A stretch of 64,000 bases of DNA from Hansschlegelia quercus (lineage in GTDB: Bacteria; Pseudomonadota; Alphaproteobacteria; Rhizobiales; Methylopilaceae): contig NZ_SIUB01000001.1 in assembly GCF_004310425.1 (NCBI RefSeq), positions 1 through 64,000 on the forward strand, written 5' to 3'. Positions 25,660-34,520 of the stretch are shown one piece after another. The position numbers and the translations under genes were made by a program. The notes beneath the pieces are model-generated. The model ran no database searches, had not been told where the DNA came from, and was given only the letters and a program-made list of their open reading frames with translations. The first letter of the stretch is position 1; each line of letters starts with the position of its first letter.

Positions 25660-25786
25660 CCCTCATCCTTACCTTCTCCCGCATGCGGGAGAAGGGGGCT
25701 TCGACGTCCGGGCTCCATCTGCCTCTGAGATCGCGCCGCCGCTGCCGGCCCCCTCTCCCGCTTGCGGGAGAGGGTAAGGGTGAGGG
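25660..25786. repeat. 127-bp palindromic repeat (family B), copy 2, upstream of DUF559
   Basis: Second copy of the family B element, in the same orientation as the one at 25169-25293. It shares the outer arms, both internal hairpins and the CTGAGATCGCG centre; differences cluster in the stretch just after GAAGGGGGC. It lies between the DUF559 start and the mfd stop, so it may also act as an mRNA 3' hairpin for mfd. Confidence 0.85.
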
Positions 25787-25812
25787 CCTGTAACCGCCAC
25801 CGCCCTGCCGCC

Positions 25813-28800
25813 TCAAGCCGCCTTCTTCGTCGCCTCTGCGATCTTCACTAATTCCCGCAGCAGCTTGGCCGCCCCCTTCAGCCGCGCGTTCACGCTCGCC
25901 CACTCCCGCCGGAACACGATCTTCATATCCGGCCGCACCTTGGCGTTAGGCCCCTCTTCGCGGGCAATGTGCATCACCAACCCATCCGGGTTCGCGAAGG
26001 AATTGTCGCGGAACGACAGCACGACCCCCTTCGGGCCGGCGTCAATCTTCTCGACGTTGGCCCGGCGGCAGAGCGCCTTGATGGCGGCGATCTCGAGCAA
26101 CTGCTTCACCTCCGACGGCATCGGCCCGAAGCGGTCGGCGAGTTCGGCCGCGAACTGGTCGAGCGCCTCGTCGGTGTCGATCTCGGCGAGGCGGCGGTAG
26201 AGCGACAGGCGGATCGCGAGGTCGCCGACATACTCCTCCGGGATCATCACCGGCGCGCCGAGCGTGATCTGCGGCGACCACTGGTCGGCGACGACCACCG
26301 CGCCGCCCTCCTTCAGCGCCTCGACGGCGTCGGCCAGCATCTGCTGGTAGAGCTCGTAGCCGACCTCGCGGATATGGCCGGACTGCTCCTCTCCGAGCAG
26401 ATTGCCCGCGCCGCGGATGTCGAGGTCGTGACTCGCCAGCTGGAAGCCGGCGCCCAGTCCCTCAAGCGACTGCAGCACCTTGAGGCGGCGCTCGGCGTTC
26501 GCGGTCGGCGTCTTGTTCGCGGGAATGGTGAACAGCGCATAGGCGCGCGTCTTCGCCCGGCCGACGCGGCCACGAAGCTGGTAGAGCGCCGCGAGGCCGA
26601 ACATGTCGGCGCGATAGACGATCAGCGTGTTGGCGTTCGGGATGTCGAGACCGCTCTCGACGATCGCGGTCGAGAGCAGCACGTCGAAGCGGCCCTCGTA
26701 AAAGTCGGTCATCACCTGCTCTAGCTCGGTCGCGGCCATCTGCCCGTGGGCGACGGCGACTTTCACCTCCGGCACCTCCGCATCGAGGAAACGCCGCGCG
26801 TCGGCGATGTCCTCGATACGCGGGCAGACGAAGAAGGACTGACCGGAGCGGTAGCGCTCGCGCAGCAGCGCCTCGCGCACGATCAGCGGATCGAACGGCG
26901 CGACGAAGCTCCGCACCGCCAGACGATCGACCGGCGGCGTCGCGATCATCGACAGCTCGCGCACGCCCGTCATGGCGAGCTGCAGCGTGCGCGGGATCGG
27001 CGTGGCGGAAAGCGTCAGCACGTGCACCTCGGCGCGCAGCTGCTTCATCTTCTCCTTGTGGCCGACGCCGAAGTGCTGCTCCTCGTCGACGATGACGAGG
27101 CCGAGATCCTTAAACTCGATGGTCTTGCCGAGCAGCGCGTGGGTGCCGACGACGATGTCGACGTCGCCGGAGGCGAGCCCCTTCTTGGTCTCGCTCATCT
27201 CCTTCGACGAGACGAAGCGCGAGGCGTGCCCAACCTTGAGCGGCAGGCCGCGGAAGCGCTCGGCGAAAGTCCTGTAGTGCTGGCGGGACAGCAGCGTGGT
27301 CGGCACGATGACGGCGACCTGCCGCCCCGTCATCGCGACCACGAAGGCCGCGCGGAGCGCCACCTCCGTCTTGCCGAAGCCGACGTCGCCGCACACAAGC
27401 CGGTCCATCGGACGGCCGGCGGCGAGATCGTCCAGCACGGCGTCGATCGCGGCCTGTTGGTCCTCGGTCTCGTCGAAGGCGAAGCGCGCGGCGAACTCGT
27501 CGTAGAGTCCCTCGGCGGGAATGGCGCGCGGGGCCTCCTTGGTCATCCGCGCGGCGGCGATCTTGATCAGCTCGCCCGCCATCTCGCGGATGCGGTTCTT
27601 CAGCCGCGCCTTCCGGCCCTGCCAGCCGGAGCCGCCGAGCTTGTCGAGCTGGGCTTCGGTGTCCTCCGAGCCGTAGCGCGTCAGAAGCTCGATGTTCTCG
27701 ACGGGCAGGAAGAGCTTAGCCTTGTCGGCGTAGTGCAGCTCCAGGCAGTCGTGCGGCGCGCCTGCGGCCTCGATCGACTTGAGGCCGACGAAGCGGCCGA
27801 TGCCGTGATCGACGTGCACCACGAGATCGCCCGGCGCGAGGCCGGCGGCCTCGGTCAGGTAGTTCTGCGCGCGCTTGCGCTTGGCCTTGCCCCGGACCAG
27901 CCGGTCGCCAATCACGTCCTGCTCGGCGATGACCACGACGTCGTCGGTCTCGAAGCCCTGCTCCAGCCCGAACACGCCGAGCGGCACGGCGTCGGACGGC
28001 GACGCCATCGCGTCGCGCCAGCTCGGCACATTACGGGTCGCGACGAGGCCGTGGTCGTTCAGCACGGTCTGCATGCGGTCGCGCGCGCCGTCGGTCCAGG
28101 CGACGATGACGACCCGCTTGCCCTCTTCGCGCTTGGCGCGGACGTGAGCGACGACGGCGTCGAACACGTTGGCGTTCTCGTCGGCGCGCTCGGCCGCGAA
28201 GCTGCGCCCGGCATGGACTCCGGCGTCCAGCACCAGGCCGCCCTGTCCCGCCGGCAGCGCGAAGGGCGCAAAACGGATCGGCGCCGCGCCGGCCAGCCGG
28301 TCGCGCCATTCCTCGGGCGCGAGGTAGAGCGCGTCCGGCGGCAGCGGCTTGTAGGCGCCGCCGGTCTTGTCCTGCGCGAGGTTGGTCTTCCGCGCGTCAA
28401 AGTAGTCCGCGATCAGCGCCAGCCGCTCGCCGGCGGCGTCCTCGACCTGGGGGTCGAGCGTCACCCGCGCGTCGGGGAGGTGGTCAAACAGTGTCGCGAG
28501 CCCGTCGTGGAACAGCGGGAGCCAATGCTCCATGCCGGGATAGCGCCGCCCTTCGCTGGTCGCGGCGTAGAGCTGGTCGTCGCGTCCGGGCGCGCCGAAC
28601 GCCGCGGCGTAGGACTGGCGGAAGCGGCGGATGGTCTCCGAGGTCAGCTGGACCTCGCTCATCGGCACGAGGTCGAGCGACCGGTGCTGCCCCGTCGAGC
28701 GCTGCGTCTCAGGGTCGAACGGCCGGATCGTTTCGAGAATGTCGCCGAAGAAGTCGAGCCGGATCGGCTCGGCGTGGCCGGCCGGGAACAGATCCACGAT

Positions 28801-29325
28801 GCCGCCGCGGATGGCGTATTCGCCATAGTCCCGGACGGTCGAGGACCGCATGAAGCCGTTGACCTCGAGCCACTCGGCGAGCTGCTTGAGGTCGACGACG
28901 TTGCCGGGCGCGGCCGAAAAGCTCTGCCGCGCGACATAAGCCGGAGTCGCCACGCGCTGGAGGGCGGCGTTCACGGTGGTGAGCGTGATGCGCGGCTTCT
29001 CGCCGCCGCGCGACGCCGCAAGGCGGGCGAGCGTCGTGGTGCGCTGCGCGACGATCGCGGCGTTCGGCGAGACGCGGTCATAGGGCTGGCAATCCCAGCC
29101 CGGAAAGACCAGAAGCTCGACGTCCGGCGCCATGAAGCCGAGCGCCCGCTCCATCGCGGCGAGCCGCCGCGTGTCGCGCGCGATGTGCAGCACGCCGCCG
29201 GAATCGTGTCGCTGGCCCGCGAGGCCGCGCGCGAGATCGGCGATGACGAGCGCGTCGAACCCTTCCGGCGCGGATGCGACGGTGACAGGCTTTGCGTCGA
29301 GCAGAGTCTTGAGGTTCAGGGTCAT
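25813..29325 (-). CDS. mfd: Transcription-repair coupling factor Mfd
   Basis: Mfd displaces RNA polymerase stalled at DNA lesions and recruits UvrA. The 1170-residue protein has the full plan: a UvrB-like N-terminal module (FPGWDCQPYDRVSPN and GIVDLFPAGHAEPIRLDFFGD), the CarD-like RNA-polymerase-interacting domain (LAPGDLVVHVDHGIGRFVGL), the RecG-like translocase with Walker A GDVGFGKT near residue 647 and DEEQHFG near 745, the TRG motif region, and the C-terminal TRCF domain. Length is standard. No clear Shine-Dalgarno precedes the ATG at 29325, but the family N-terminus fits. It lies downstream of sdhE, with a 107-bp palindromic repeat between them. Confidence 0.97.
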   Translation of the reverse strand: MTLNLKTLLDAKPVTVASAPEGFDALVIADLARGLAGQRHDSGGVLHIARDTRRLAAMERALGFMAPDVELLVFPGWDCQPYDRVSPNAAIVAQRTTTLARLAASRGGEKPRITLTTVNAALQRVATPAYVARQSFSAAPGNVVDLKQLAEWLEVNGFMRSSTVRDYGEYAIRGGIVDLFPAGHAEPIRLDFFGDILETIRPFDPETQRSTGQHRSLDLVPMSEVQLTSETIRRFRQSYAAAFGAPGRDDQLYAATSEGRRYPGMEHWLPLFHDGLATLFDHLPDARVTLDPQVEDAAGERLALIADYFDARKTNLAQDKTGGAYKPLPPDALYLAPEEWRDRLAGAAPIRFAPFALPAGQGGLVLDAGVHAGRSFAAERADENANVFDAVVAHVRAKREEGKRVVIVAWTDGARDRMQTVLNDHGLVATRNVPSWRDAMASPSDAVPLGVFGLEQGFETDDVVVIAEQDVIGDRLVRGKAKRKRAQNYLTEAAGLAPGDLVVHVDHGIGRFVGLKSIEAAGAPHDCLELHYADKAKLFLPVENIELLTRYGSEDTEAQLDKLGGSGWQGRKARLKNRIREMAGELIKIAAARMTKEAPRAIPAEGLYDEFAARFAFDETEDQQAAIDAVLDDLAAGRPMDRLVCGDVGFGKTEVALRAAFVVAMTGRQVAVIVPTTLLSRQHYRTFAERFRGLPLKVGHASRFVSSKEMSETKKGLASGDVDIVVGTHALLGKTIEFKDLGLVIVDEEQHFGVGHKEKMKQLRAEVHVLTLSATPIPRTLQLAMTGVRELSMIATPPVDRLAVRSFVAPFDPLIVREALLRERYRSGQSFFVCPRIEDIADARRFLDAEVPEVKVAVAHGQMAATELEQVMTDFYEGRFDVLLSTAIVESGLDIPNANTLIVYRADMFGLAALYQLRGRVGRAKTRAYALFTIPANKTPTANAERRLKVLQSLEGLGAGFQLASHDLDIRGAGNLLGEEQSGHIREVGYELYQQMLADAVEALKEGGAVVVADQWSPQITLGAPVMIPEEYVGDLAIRLSLYRRLAEIDTDEALDQFAAELADRFGPMPSEVKQLLEIAAIKALCRRANVEKIDAGPKGVVLSFRDNSFANPDGLVMHIAREEGPNAKVRPDMKIVFRREWASVNARLKGAAKLLRELVKIAEATKKAA

Positions 29326-29354
29326 GGGGTCGGAAGGCGTACGGGAAAGTCCTG

Positions 29355-29461
29355 CGTGCTTCGAGACGCTCGCTAACGCGAGCTCCTCAGCATGAGGATC
29401 GTTTGAGCTGCTCGACGGTCGTCATGGCTCGAGGAGCGCCACAGGCGCGTCTCGAAACACG
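29355..29461. repeat. Dispersed ~107-bp palindromic repeat (family A), copy 2
   Basis: This copy aligns along its whole length with 5000-5103. The outer arms are CGTGCTTCGAGACGC and GCGTCTCGAAACACG, with inner CAGCATGAGGA and the shared string GGAGCGCCA. It lies between sdhE and mfd, two genes transcribed in the same direction, so it would be transcribed and could form a long hairpin in that mRNA. Confidence 0.75.
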
Positions 29462-29475
29462 CAGAAGCGCGCCGT

Positions 29476-29778
29476 TCAACCGAGATGTTCCGTAGTCGGA
29501 AAGGCTTCGTGGAACGCCCGGAGGCGGCGAAAGACTGAGGTGTCGTAATTGGCGGGCGTCGGCTCCTTGTCCGCGATCCAGGCGAACAGGTCGCGGTCGG
29601 GAACCTCGATCAGCGCCTCGAAAGTCGCGAACTCGGCACTGTCGAAACGGTCGATCTCGGCGTCGGCGAAGCGGCCCATCAGCAGGTCCATCTCGCGCGT
29701 GCCCCGCCGCCAGGACCGATAGAGCGCGCGGCGGCGGGCGGGCGAAAGGCCCTCGGTGGTGCGGGTCGTTCCTGTCAT
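29476..29778 (-). CDS. sdhE: FAD assembly factor SdhE
   Basis: A 100-residue member of the SdhE (YgfY/DUF339) family, which promotes covalent attachment of FAD to the succinate dehydrogenase flavoprotein subunit. The essential RGxxE motif is present as RGTREMD near residues 25-31, with the rest of the five-helix bundle (MDLLMGRFADAEID, FEALIEVPDRDLFAWI) as expected. Length is usual for Alphaproteobacteria. It is divergent from recG and upstream of mfd, a recurring neighbourhood in Hyphomicrobiales. No strong ribosome-binding site is seen before the ATG. Confidence 0.95.
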   Translation of the reverse strand: MTGTTRTTEGLSPARRRALYRSWRRGTREMDLLMGRFADAEIDRFDSAEFATFEALIEVPDRDLFAWIADKEPTPANYDTSVFRRLRAFHEAFPTTEHLG

Positions 29779-29848
29779 GGGCTCGGATATGAGGGGTTTT
29801 GCGGTCTCCTACCAGCCCGCAAGCCCTGCGTCATCCCGCACGGCCGCG

Positions 29849-29880
29849 GGCCGAGCCGGGATCGTCACCAGGATGAGGCG
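29849..29880. repeat. Family C repeat fragment between sdhE and recG
   Basis: The 17-mer GCCGAGCCGGGATCGTC at 29850-29866 is identical to that at 14-30, and ATGAGGCGTCATG follows. The segment lies in the 160-base divergent region between sdhE and recG, about 60 bases before the recG start. It probably derives from the same dispersed palindrome as the element at 14-99. Confidence 0.45.
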
Positions 29881-29938
29881 TCATGGTCCCACTTGAACCT
29901 CTTGCCTCAATCCCCGCGCTCCCCTCCCTTAAGCCGCG

Positions 29939-32041
29939 ATGCGCGACTCGCGGCTCGATCCCCTTTTCGCGGAAGCGACCGTTCTGCCCGGCGTCGGCCC
30001 CAAGGTCGCGAAGGCGCTGGCGCGGCTGCTCGGCGCGGGGCCTGCGGGCGGGCCGCCGAGGGTGGTCGACCTGCTGTTCCATGCGCCGACCGGGGCGATC
30101 GACAGGCGGTCGCGACCCAAGATCGCCGACCTCGTCGCGGGCGAGGTGGCGACCGTCGAGGTCGAGGTCGAGCGCCACCAGCCGCCGCGCAGCGCGCGCG
30201 GGCCGCACCGCGTGGTGGTCGCCGACGAGACCGGCGCGATGTCGCTGGTCTTCTTCAAGGCGCACGGGCCTTACATCGAACGGCTGCTGCCGGTCGGCGA
30301 AAAGCGCTGGGTGTCGGGCATGCCGGAGCTATTCGACGGCTCATTTCAGATCGTGCACCCGCCCCATGTCGTCGACGCCGAGGGTCTCGCCAAGCTGCCG
30401 CCGGTCGAGCCGACTTATCCGCTGGTCGAGGGGCTGTCGCATCATCTGGTCGCGAAGTTCGCGCGCGCCGCGCTGGAGCGCCTCGCAGAGCTGCCGGAGT
30501 GGCAGGACGACGCGTTCCGCGAACAGCGGCGCTTTCCCGGCTTCGCAGCGGCGCTGGCCGCGCTGCACTTCCCGCAATCGCCGCTGGACGTCTCGTCCGA
30601 AGGCGTCGCGCTCACCCGCCTCGCTTATGACGAGTTGCTCGCAAACCAGCTCGCGCTGCAGCTCGTGCGCGCGCATATGCGCCGCGGCTCGGGCCGCGCC
30701 GTCGTGGGCGACGGACGCCTGTCGCGGAAGATCGAGGCGGCCCTGCCCTTTTCGCTGACCGGGGCGCAGACCCGCGCGGTGGCGGCGATCCGTGAAGACC
30801 TCGCCGCGCCCCGCCGCATGCTGCGCCTGCTGCAGGGCGACGTCGGCTCGGGAAAGACGGTCGTCGCGCTGCTCGCGAGCGCGACCGCGATCGAAGCCGG
30901 ACGGCAGGCGGCCCTGATGGCGCCGACCGAGATTCTCGCGCGCCAGCACCTCGCGACGCTTCAGCCGCTCGCCGAAGCGGCGGGCATCCGCCTCGCCGTG
31001 CTCACCGGCCGCGAGAAGGGGCGCGAGCGAGTGGCCCTGCTCGAACGACTGGCGGCGGGGGACGTCGACCTCCTCGTCGGCACCCACGCGCTGTTCTCCG
31101 ACGACGTGGTCTTCCACGACCTCGCGCTCGCCATCGTCGACGAGCAGCACAAGTTCGGCGTCCGCCAGCGGCTGGCGCTCGCCTCAAAGGGCGCCGCAGT
31201 GGACGTGATGGTGATGACCGCGACGCCGATCCCCCGCACGCTCGTGCTCACCGCCTTCGGCGACATGGATTCTTCCGCCCTCGACGAGAAGCCGCCCGGC
31301 CGCACGCCGATCGACACGCGGCTGGTCGGGCTGGAGCGGCTGGACGAGACGATCGCCGCCATTGGCCGCGCGGTGGCGTCGGGCGCACGGGTCTACTGGG
31401 TCTGTCCGCTGGTCGAGCAGTCCGAGACGCTGGACGTCGCGGCCGCCGAGGACCGGTTCGGGGCTCTGGCCGAGGTGTTTCCCGGCAAGGTCGGGCTGGT
31501 TCACGGCAGGATGAAGGGCGCCGACAAGGACGCGGCGGTGGCGCAATTTGTCTCCGGCGAGACGCCGATCCTGGTCGCGACCACGGTGATCGAGGTCGGC
31601 GTCAACGTGCCGGAAGCGACGATCATGGTGATCGAGCACGCCGAGCGCTTCGGCCTCGCCCAGCTCCATCAACTCCGGGGCCGCGTCGGCCGCGGCGCCG
31701 GACGCTCGACCTGCCTGCTGCTCTGGAAGGGCCCGCTCGGCGACACCGCCAAGGCGAGGCTGGAGACGCTGCGCGACACCGAGGACGGCTTCGTTATCGC
31801 CGAGAAGGATCTCGAGCTTCGCGGCGAGGGCGAGGTTCTGGGCTCAAGGCAGAGCGGCGCCGCGGTTTTCCGGCTGGCGCGCATCGAGGCGCATGGCGAC
31901 CTCGTTCGCGCCGCGCATGACGACGCCGGGCTGATCCTCGCGCGCGATCCGAACCTGACGAGCCCGCGCGGAGAGGCGCTGAGGCTGCTGTTGCATCTGT
32001 TCGAGCGCGACGCCGCGGTGCGGCTGCTGCGGGCTGGGTGA
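29939..32041 (+). CDS. recG: ATP-dependent DNA helicase RecG
   Basis: RecG remodels stalled replication forks and branch-migrates recombination intermediates. The 700-residue protein has an N-terminal wedge/OB domain (LDPLFAEATVLPGVGPKVAKALARLLG, then GEVATVEVEVERHQPP), helicase motif I QGDVGSGKT near residue 300, motif II DEQHKFG near 400, motif III TATPIPRT, and motif VI QLHQLRGRVGRG, followed by the C-terminal TRG region. Length fits the family. The ATG at 29939 has only a weak upstream purine stretch. Its stop is 12 bases from that of the convergent DUF502 gene. Confidence 0.97.
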   Translation: MRDSRLDPLFAEATVLPGVGPKVAKALARLLGAGPAGGPPRVVDLLFHAPTGAIDRRSRPKIADLVAGEVATVEVEVERHQPPRSARGPHRVVVADETGAMSLVFFKAHGPYIERLLPVGEKRWVSGMPELFDGSFQIVHPPHVVDAEGLAKLPPVEPTYPLVEGLSHHLVAKFARAALERLAELPEWQDDAFREQRRFPGFAAALAALHFPQSPLDVSSEGVALTRLAYDELLANQLALQLVRAHMRRGSGRAVVGDGRLSRKIEAALPFSLTGAQTRAVAAIREDLAAPRRMLRLLQGDVGSGKTVVALLASATAIEAGRQAALMAPTEILARQHLATLQPLAEAAGIRLAVLTGREKGRERVALLERLAAGDVDLLVGTHALFSDDVVFHDLALAIVDEQHKFGVRQRLALASKGAAVDVMVMTATPIPRTLVLTAFGDMDSSALDEKPPGRTPIDTRLVGLERLDETIAAIGRAVASGARVYWVCPLVEQSETLDVAAAEDRFGALAEVFPGKVGLVHGRMKGADKDAAVAQFVSGETPILVATTVIEVGVNVPEATIMVIEHAERFGLAQLHQLRGRVGRGAGRSTCLLLWKGPLGDTAKARLETLRDTEDGFVIAEKDLELRGEGEVLGSRQSGAAVFRLARIEAHGDLVRAAHDDAGLILARDPNLTSPRGEALRLLLHLFERDAAVRLLRAG

Positions 32042-32053
32042 AGCGTTTCGCGC

Positions 32054-32806
32054 CTACTCCGCCGGAACCGGCGACCGCCTGCCCGGCGGCGACGTTTCGG
32101 TCGGCGGCTCGAGCGTCGCGGGCGAGGCGAGCTCCGGCGGCTGGATGATGCCCATCGACATGATCAGCTTGAACGCCTCGTCCGTGGTGACGCCGATCTC
32201 CGTCACCTTGGAGGCCTCCATCATCACGAGATAGCCGGTCGTCGGGTTCGGCGTGCAGGGCACGAACAGGCAGACATGATCGGGGCCCGGCAGACCGGCC
32301 GCTAGTGCGCCGCGGGCCGGCTCGGTGATGAAGCACAGCGACCACAGGCCTGGTCCCGGCCATTCGATCAGGCCGACGCGGCGGAAGCTCGTGCCGTCCT
32401 GCTTGAATACGGTCTCGAAGATCTGCTTCACGCCCTTGTAGAGCGAGCGCACGATCGGCATGCGGTCGAGCACCTGCTCGCCGGACTGCACCACCGAGCG
32501 GCCGACCAGGTTCGCGGTCAGCGCGCCGAGGATGGTGAGGCCGAGCACCGCGGCCAGCACGCCGACGCCCGGAACCGCCACAGGCAGATAGCTGTTCGGG
32601 TTCCATGCGGGCGGGATCAGCGGCTTGACCCAGCCGTCGATGAGGTTGATGAGCCACATCGTCAGCCAGATCGTGATCGCCACCGGGCCCGCGACGACGA
32701 GACCGGTGAGGAAATAGGTGCGCAGGCGCGCCATCCCGCGGGGTTTCGCCGCCGGAAGCGGAGGTTCGCCGCGGGGGCCGATCGGTCCGGGAATGGGTTG
32801 CTTCAT
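32054..32806 (-). CDS. DUF502 family inner-membrane protein
   Basis: A 250-residue DUF502 protein. After a Pro-rich cytoplasmic N-terminus come two transmembrane helices (about 31-57, YFLTGLVVAGPVAITIWLTM onward, and 77-100), then a soluble domain with the family signatures PIVRSLYKGVKQIFETVF, RRVGLIEWPGPGLW and FVPCTPNPTTGYLVMM. The function of the family is not established. The start at 32806 (MKQPIPGPIG) is preferred to an in-frame ATG at 32851, which adds an Arg-rich leader that would overlap the promoter region of the divergent DUF454 gene. The acidic/Pro-rich tail is variable. Confidence 0.88.
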   Translation of the reverse strand: MKQPIPGPIGPRGEPPLPAAKPRGMARLRTYFLTGLVVAGPVAITIWLTMWLINLIDGWVKPLIPPAWNPNSYLPVAVPGVGVLAAVLGLTILGALTANLVGRSVVQSGEQVLDRMPIVRSLYKGVKQIFETVFKQDGTSFRRVGLIEWPGPGLWSLCFITEPARGALAAGLPGPDHVCLFVPCTPNPTTGYLVMMEASKVTEIGVTTDEAFKLIMSMGIIQPPELASPATLEPPTETSPPGRRSPVPAE

Positions 32807-32877
32807 GTGTCGTCGCCTGCCCGGCCGCTCGCAGCGGCGCGTCCATCTCAAAGATAGCGCATAAATTCGGGACGAGG

Positions 32878-33300
32878 ATGCGACGGGACGACAACCCTCA
32901 GACAGAAGACGCGGAGATCGCCGCGGCAGCGCGCGGGCCGCGGCGCTGGCTGTGGCTCGCCGCGGGAATGGTCTGCGTCGGCCTTGGGATCGTCGGGCTG
33001 ATCCTGCCGGTGATGCCTGGAACCGTGTTCCTGATCATGGCCGCCGCCTGCTTCGCCCGCGGCTCCCCGCGGCTCGAATCGTGGCTGCTGAACCATCCGA
33101 GGCTCGGCCCTTCCGTCGTCGCGTGGCGACGCGACGGCGCGATCCCTCCCCGCGCCAAGCTCATGGCCTCTGCCGGCATGGCGCTGTCGCTCGTTATCGT
33201 GTCCGTCTCCGGCGCTCCGCCGATCGCAATCTTCTCATCGGCGGTGCTGATTGGCGCAGGGGCAATCTACGTCGCGACGCGTCCGTCACGCGCTTCATGA
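32878..33300 (+). CDS. YbaN family (DUF454) small membrane protein
   Basis: A 140-residue DUF454/YbaN protein with two hydrophobic regions: one around 22-62 (WLAAGMVCVGLGIVGLILPVMPGTVFLIMAAACFA) and one near 94-132. The diagnostic GLIGxxLPVxPGTVF-like segment and CFARGSPRLESWLLNHPRLGP are present. Family function is unknown. It is divergent from the DUF502 gene and 59 bases upstream of the YbdK-type ligase, and may share its transcript. Confidence 0.88.
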   Translation: MRRDDNPQTEDAEIAAAARGPRRWLWLAAGMVCVGLGIVGLILPVMPGTVFLIMAAACFARGSPRLESWLLNHPRLGPSVVAWRRDGAIPPRAKLMASAGMALSLVIVSVSGAPPIAIFSSAVLIGAGAIYVATRPSRAS

Positions 33301-33359
33301 ACGAAGCTGTTCCTCCAGTCGTTGTCCCGTGTGATCTGCGCGGACGACCAGGGGGATTG

Positions 33360-34481
33360 ATGGACGACGGCTTCCAGTTCGGCATCGAGGAGGAGTTCTT
33401 CCTCGCAGACGTCAGCACCGGCGCGTCGCCGGACGGCGCGACCGCCGACCGCTTCCATGCCCGCGCCGAGAAGCGGGTCGAGGCCTCTTCGCATGAGCTG
33501 CTGAAGGGTCAGATCGAGATCCAGACCGAGCCCGGGACCGACTTCGATGCGGCCTGCGCCGAGCTGCGGCGGATGCGCCAGACGCTCGCGAAGACAGCGG
33601 AGGCGGAAGGCTTGCTGCTGTTCGCCGCCGGCAGCCATCCGCTGGCGCAAGCGCGAAGCCAGGAGATCACCGAGGCCGAGCGCTACGAGAAGCTGCAGGC
33701 GGAGCTCCGCATCATCGCCGAGCGCTCGATGGTCTGCGCGACGCACATCCACGTCTCCGCGCCGGAGCCGGACGCGCGCATTCAGCTGATGAACCGGCTG
33801 ATCCCCTTTCTCCCGCTGTTCTATGCGCTCTCCGTCGCGTCGCCGTTCTGGCAGGGGCAGGACACGGGACTGAAGGGATTCCGCCCTTCGGCGTTCTCGG
33901 AGTGGCCGCGGATGGGCGTCCCGGAGCTGTTCGCCGATCAGGACGAGTACCGTCACTACGTGACGCTGATGGTCGACGCCGGCGTCATCCGGGATTCCAG
34001 CTTTCTCTGGTGGCACATCAGGCCGTCCGAGCATTATCCGACCATCGAGCTCCGCATCTGCGACGCAGCTCCGCGCGTCGAGGACGGGGTCGCCATCGCA
34101 GCGCTCTATCAGGCGCTACTGCGTTGCGCGTCCCGGATGCCGGGCCTCAACGGCGGCGTCGGGCCTGTCGATCGCGCGGTCTGCACGTCGAATATCTGGC
34201 AGGTCCAGCAATTCGGCCGCGACGCCAAGCTGATCGATCCGGCGCGTGGCGGCACGATCTCGGTGGTCGAGAAGCTCGAGGCGACGCTCGACCTTGTTGC
34301 GGAAGACGTCGATGCGCTCGGCTCCGCCTCGTGGGTTGCGCGAACGCGCGAGATGGTCGCGCGGCCCTCGGCCGCCGAGCGCCAGCTGGAGACCTATCGG
34401 CAAGCGCGCGCCGCCGGGACGAGGGACCGCGACGCCATGCTCGCCGTGGTCACTATGCTCGCGGACGAAACCAAGGCCTGA
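33360..34481 (+). CDS. YbdK-type carboxylate-amine ligase (glutamate-cysteine ligase family 2)
   Basis: A 373-residue GCS2-family ATP-dependent ligase. E. coli YbdK, of almost the same length (372), has weak gamma-glutamylcysteine ligase activity; true physiological substrates of the group are unclear. Family motifs seen are FGIEEEFFL at the N-terminus, LKGQIEIQTEPG, ATHIHVSAPEPDARI (metal and substrate histidines), LSVASPFWQGQDTGLKGFR and WWHIRPSEHYPTIELRICD. The ATG at 33360 follows AGGGGGA at good spacing and gives the family N-terminus; the frame is open well upstream without support. A MAPEG glutathione-linked membrane protein gene follows 39 bases later, which fits a thiol-related role. 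Confidence 0.9.
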   Translation: MDDGFQFGIEEEFFLADVSTGASPDGATADRFHARAEKRVEASSHELLKGQIEIQTEPGTDFDAACAELRRMRQTLAKTAEAEGLLLFAAGSHPLAQARSQEITEAERYEKLQAELRIIAERSMVCATHIHVSAPEPDARIQLMNRLIPFLPLFYALSVASPFWQGQDTGLKGFRPSAFSEWPRMGVPELFADQDEYRHYVTLMVDAGVIRDSSFLWWHIRPSEHYPTIELRICDAAPRVEDGVAIAALYQALLRCASRMPGLNGGVGPVDRAVCTSNIWQVQQFGRDAKLIDPARGGTISVVEKLEATLDLVAEDVDALGSASWVARTREMVARPSAAERQLETYRQARAAGTRDRDAMLAVVTMLADETKA

Positions 34482-34520
34482 CGCAACGCCGCCGACGCCG
34501 TTCCCCACATGGAGATGAGC

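Noticed and set aside
25169-25786. CRISPR-like or insertion-sequence interpretation of the paired repeats
   Set aside because: Only two copies, each itself palindromic and about 125 bp, with a gene rather than a spacer between them; no cas genes, transposase or target-site duplication were seen.
26746-29376. 876-codon open frame on the plus strand opposite mfd
   Set aside because: It is antisense to the full-length, motif-complete mfd gene; its product is Arg/Asp/Val/Leu-rich with no domain pattern. High third-position GC keeps antisense frames open in this genome.
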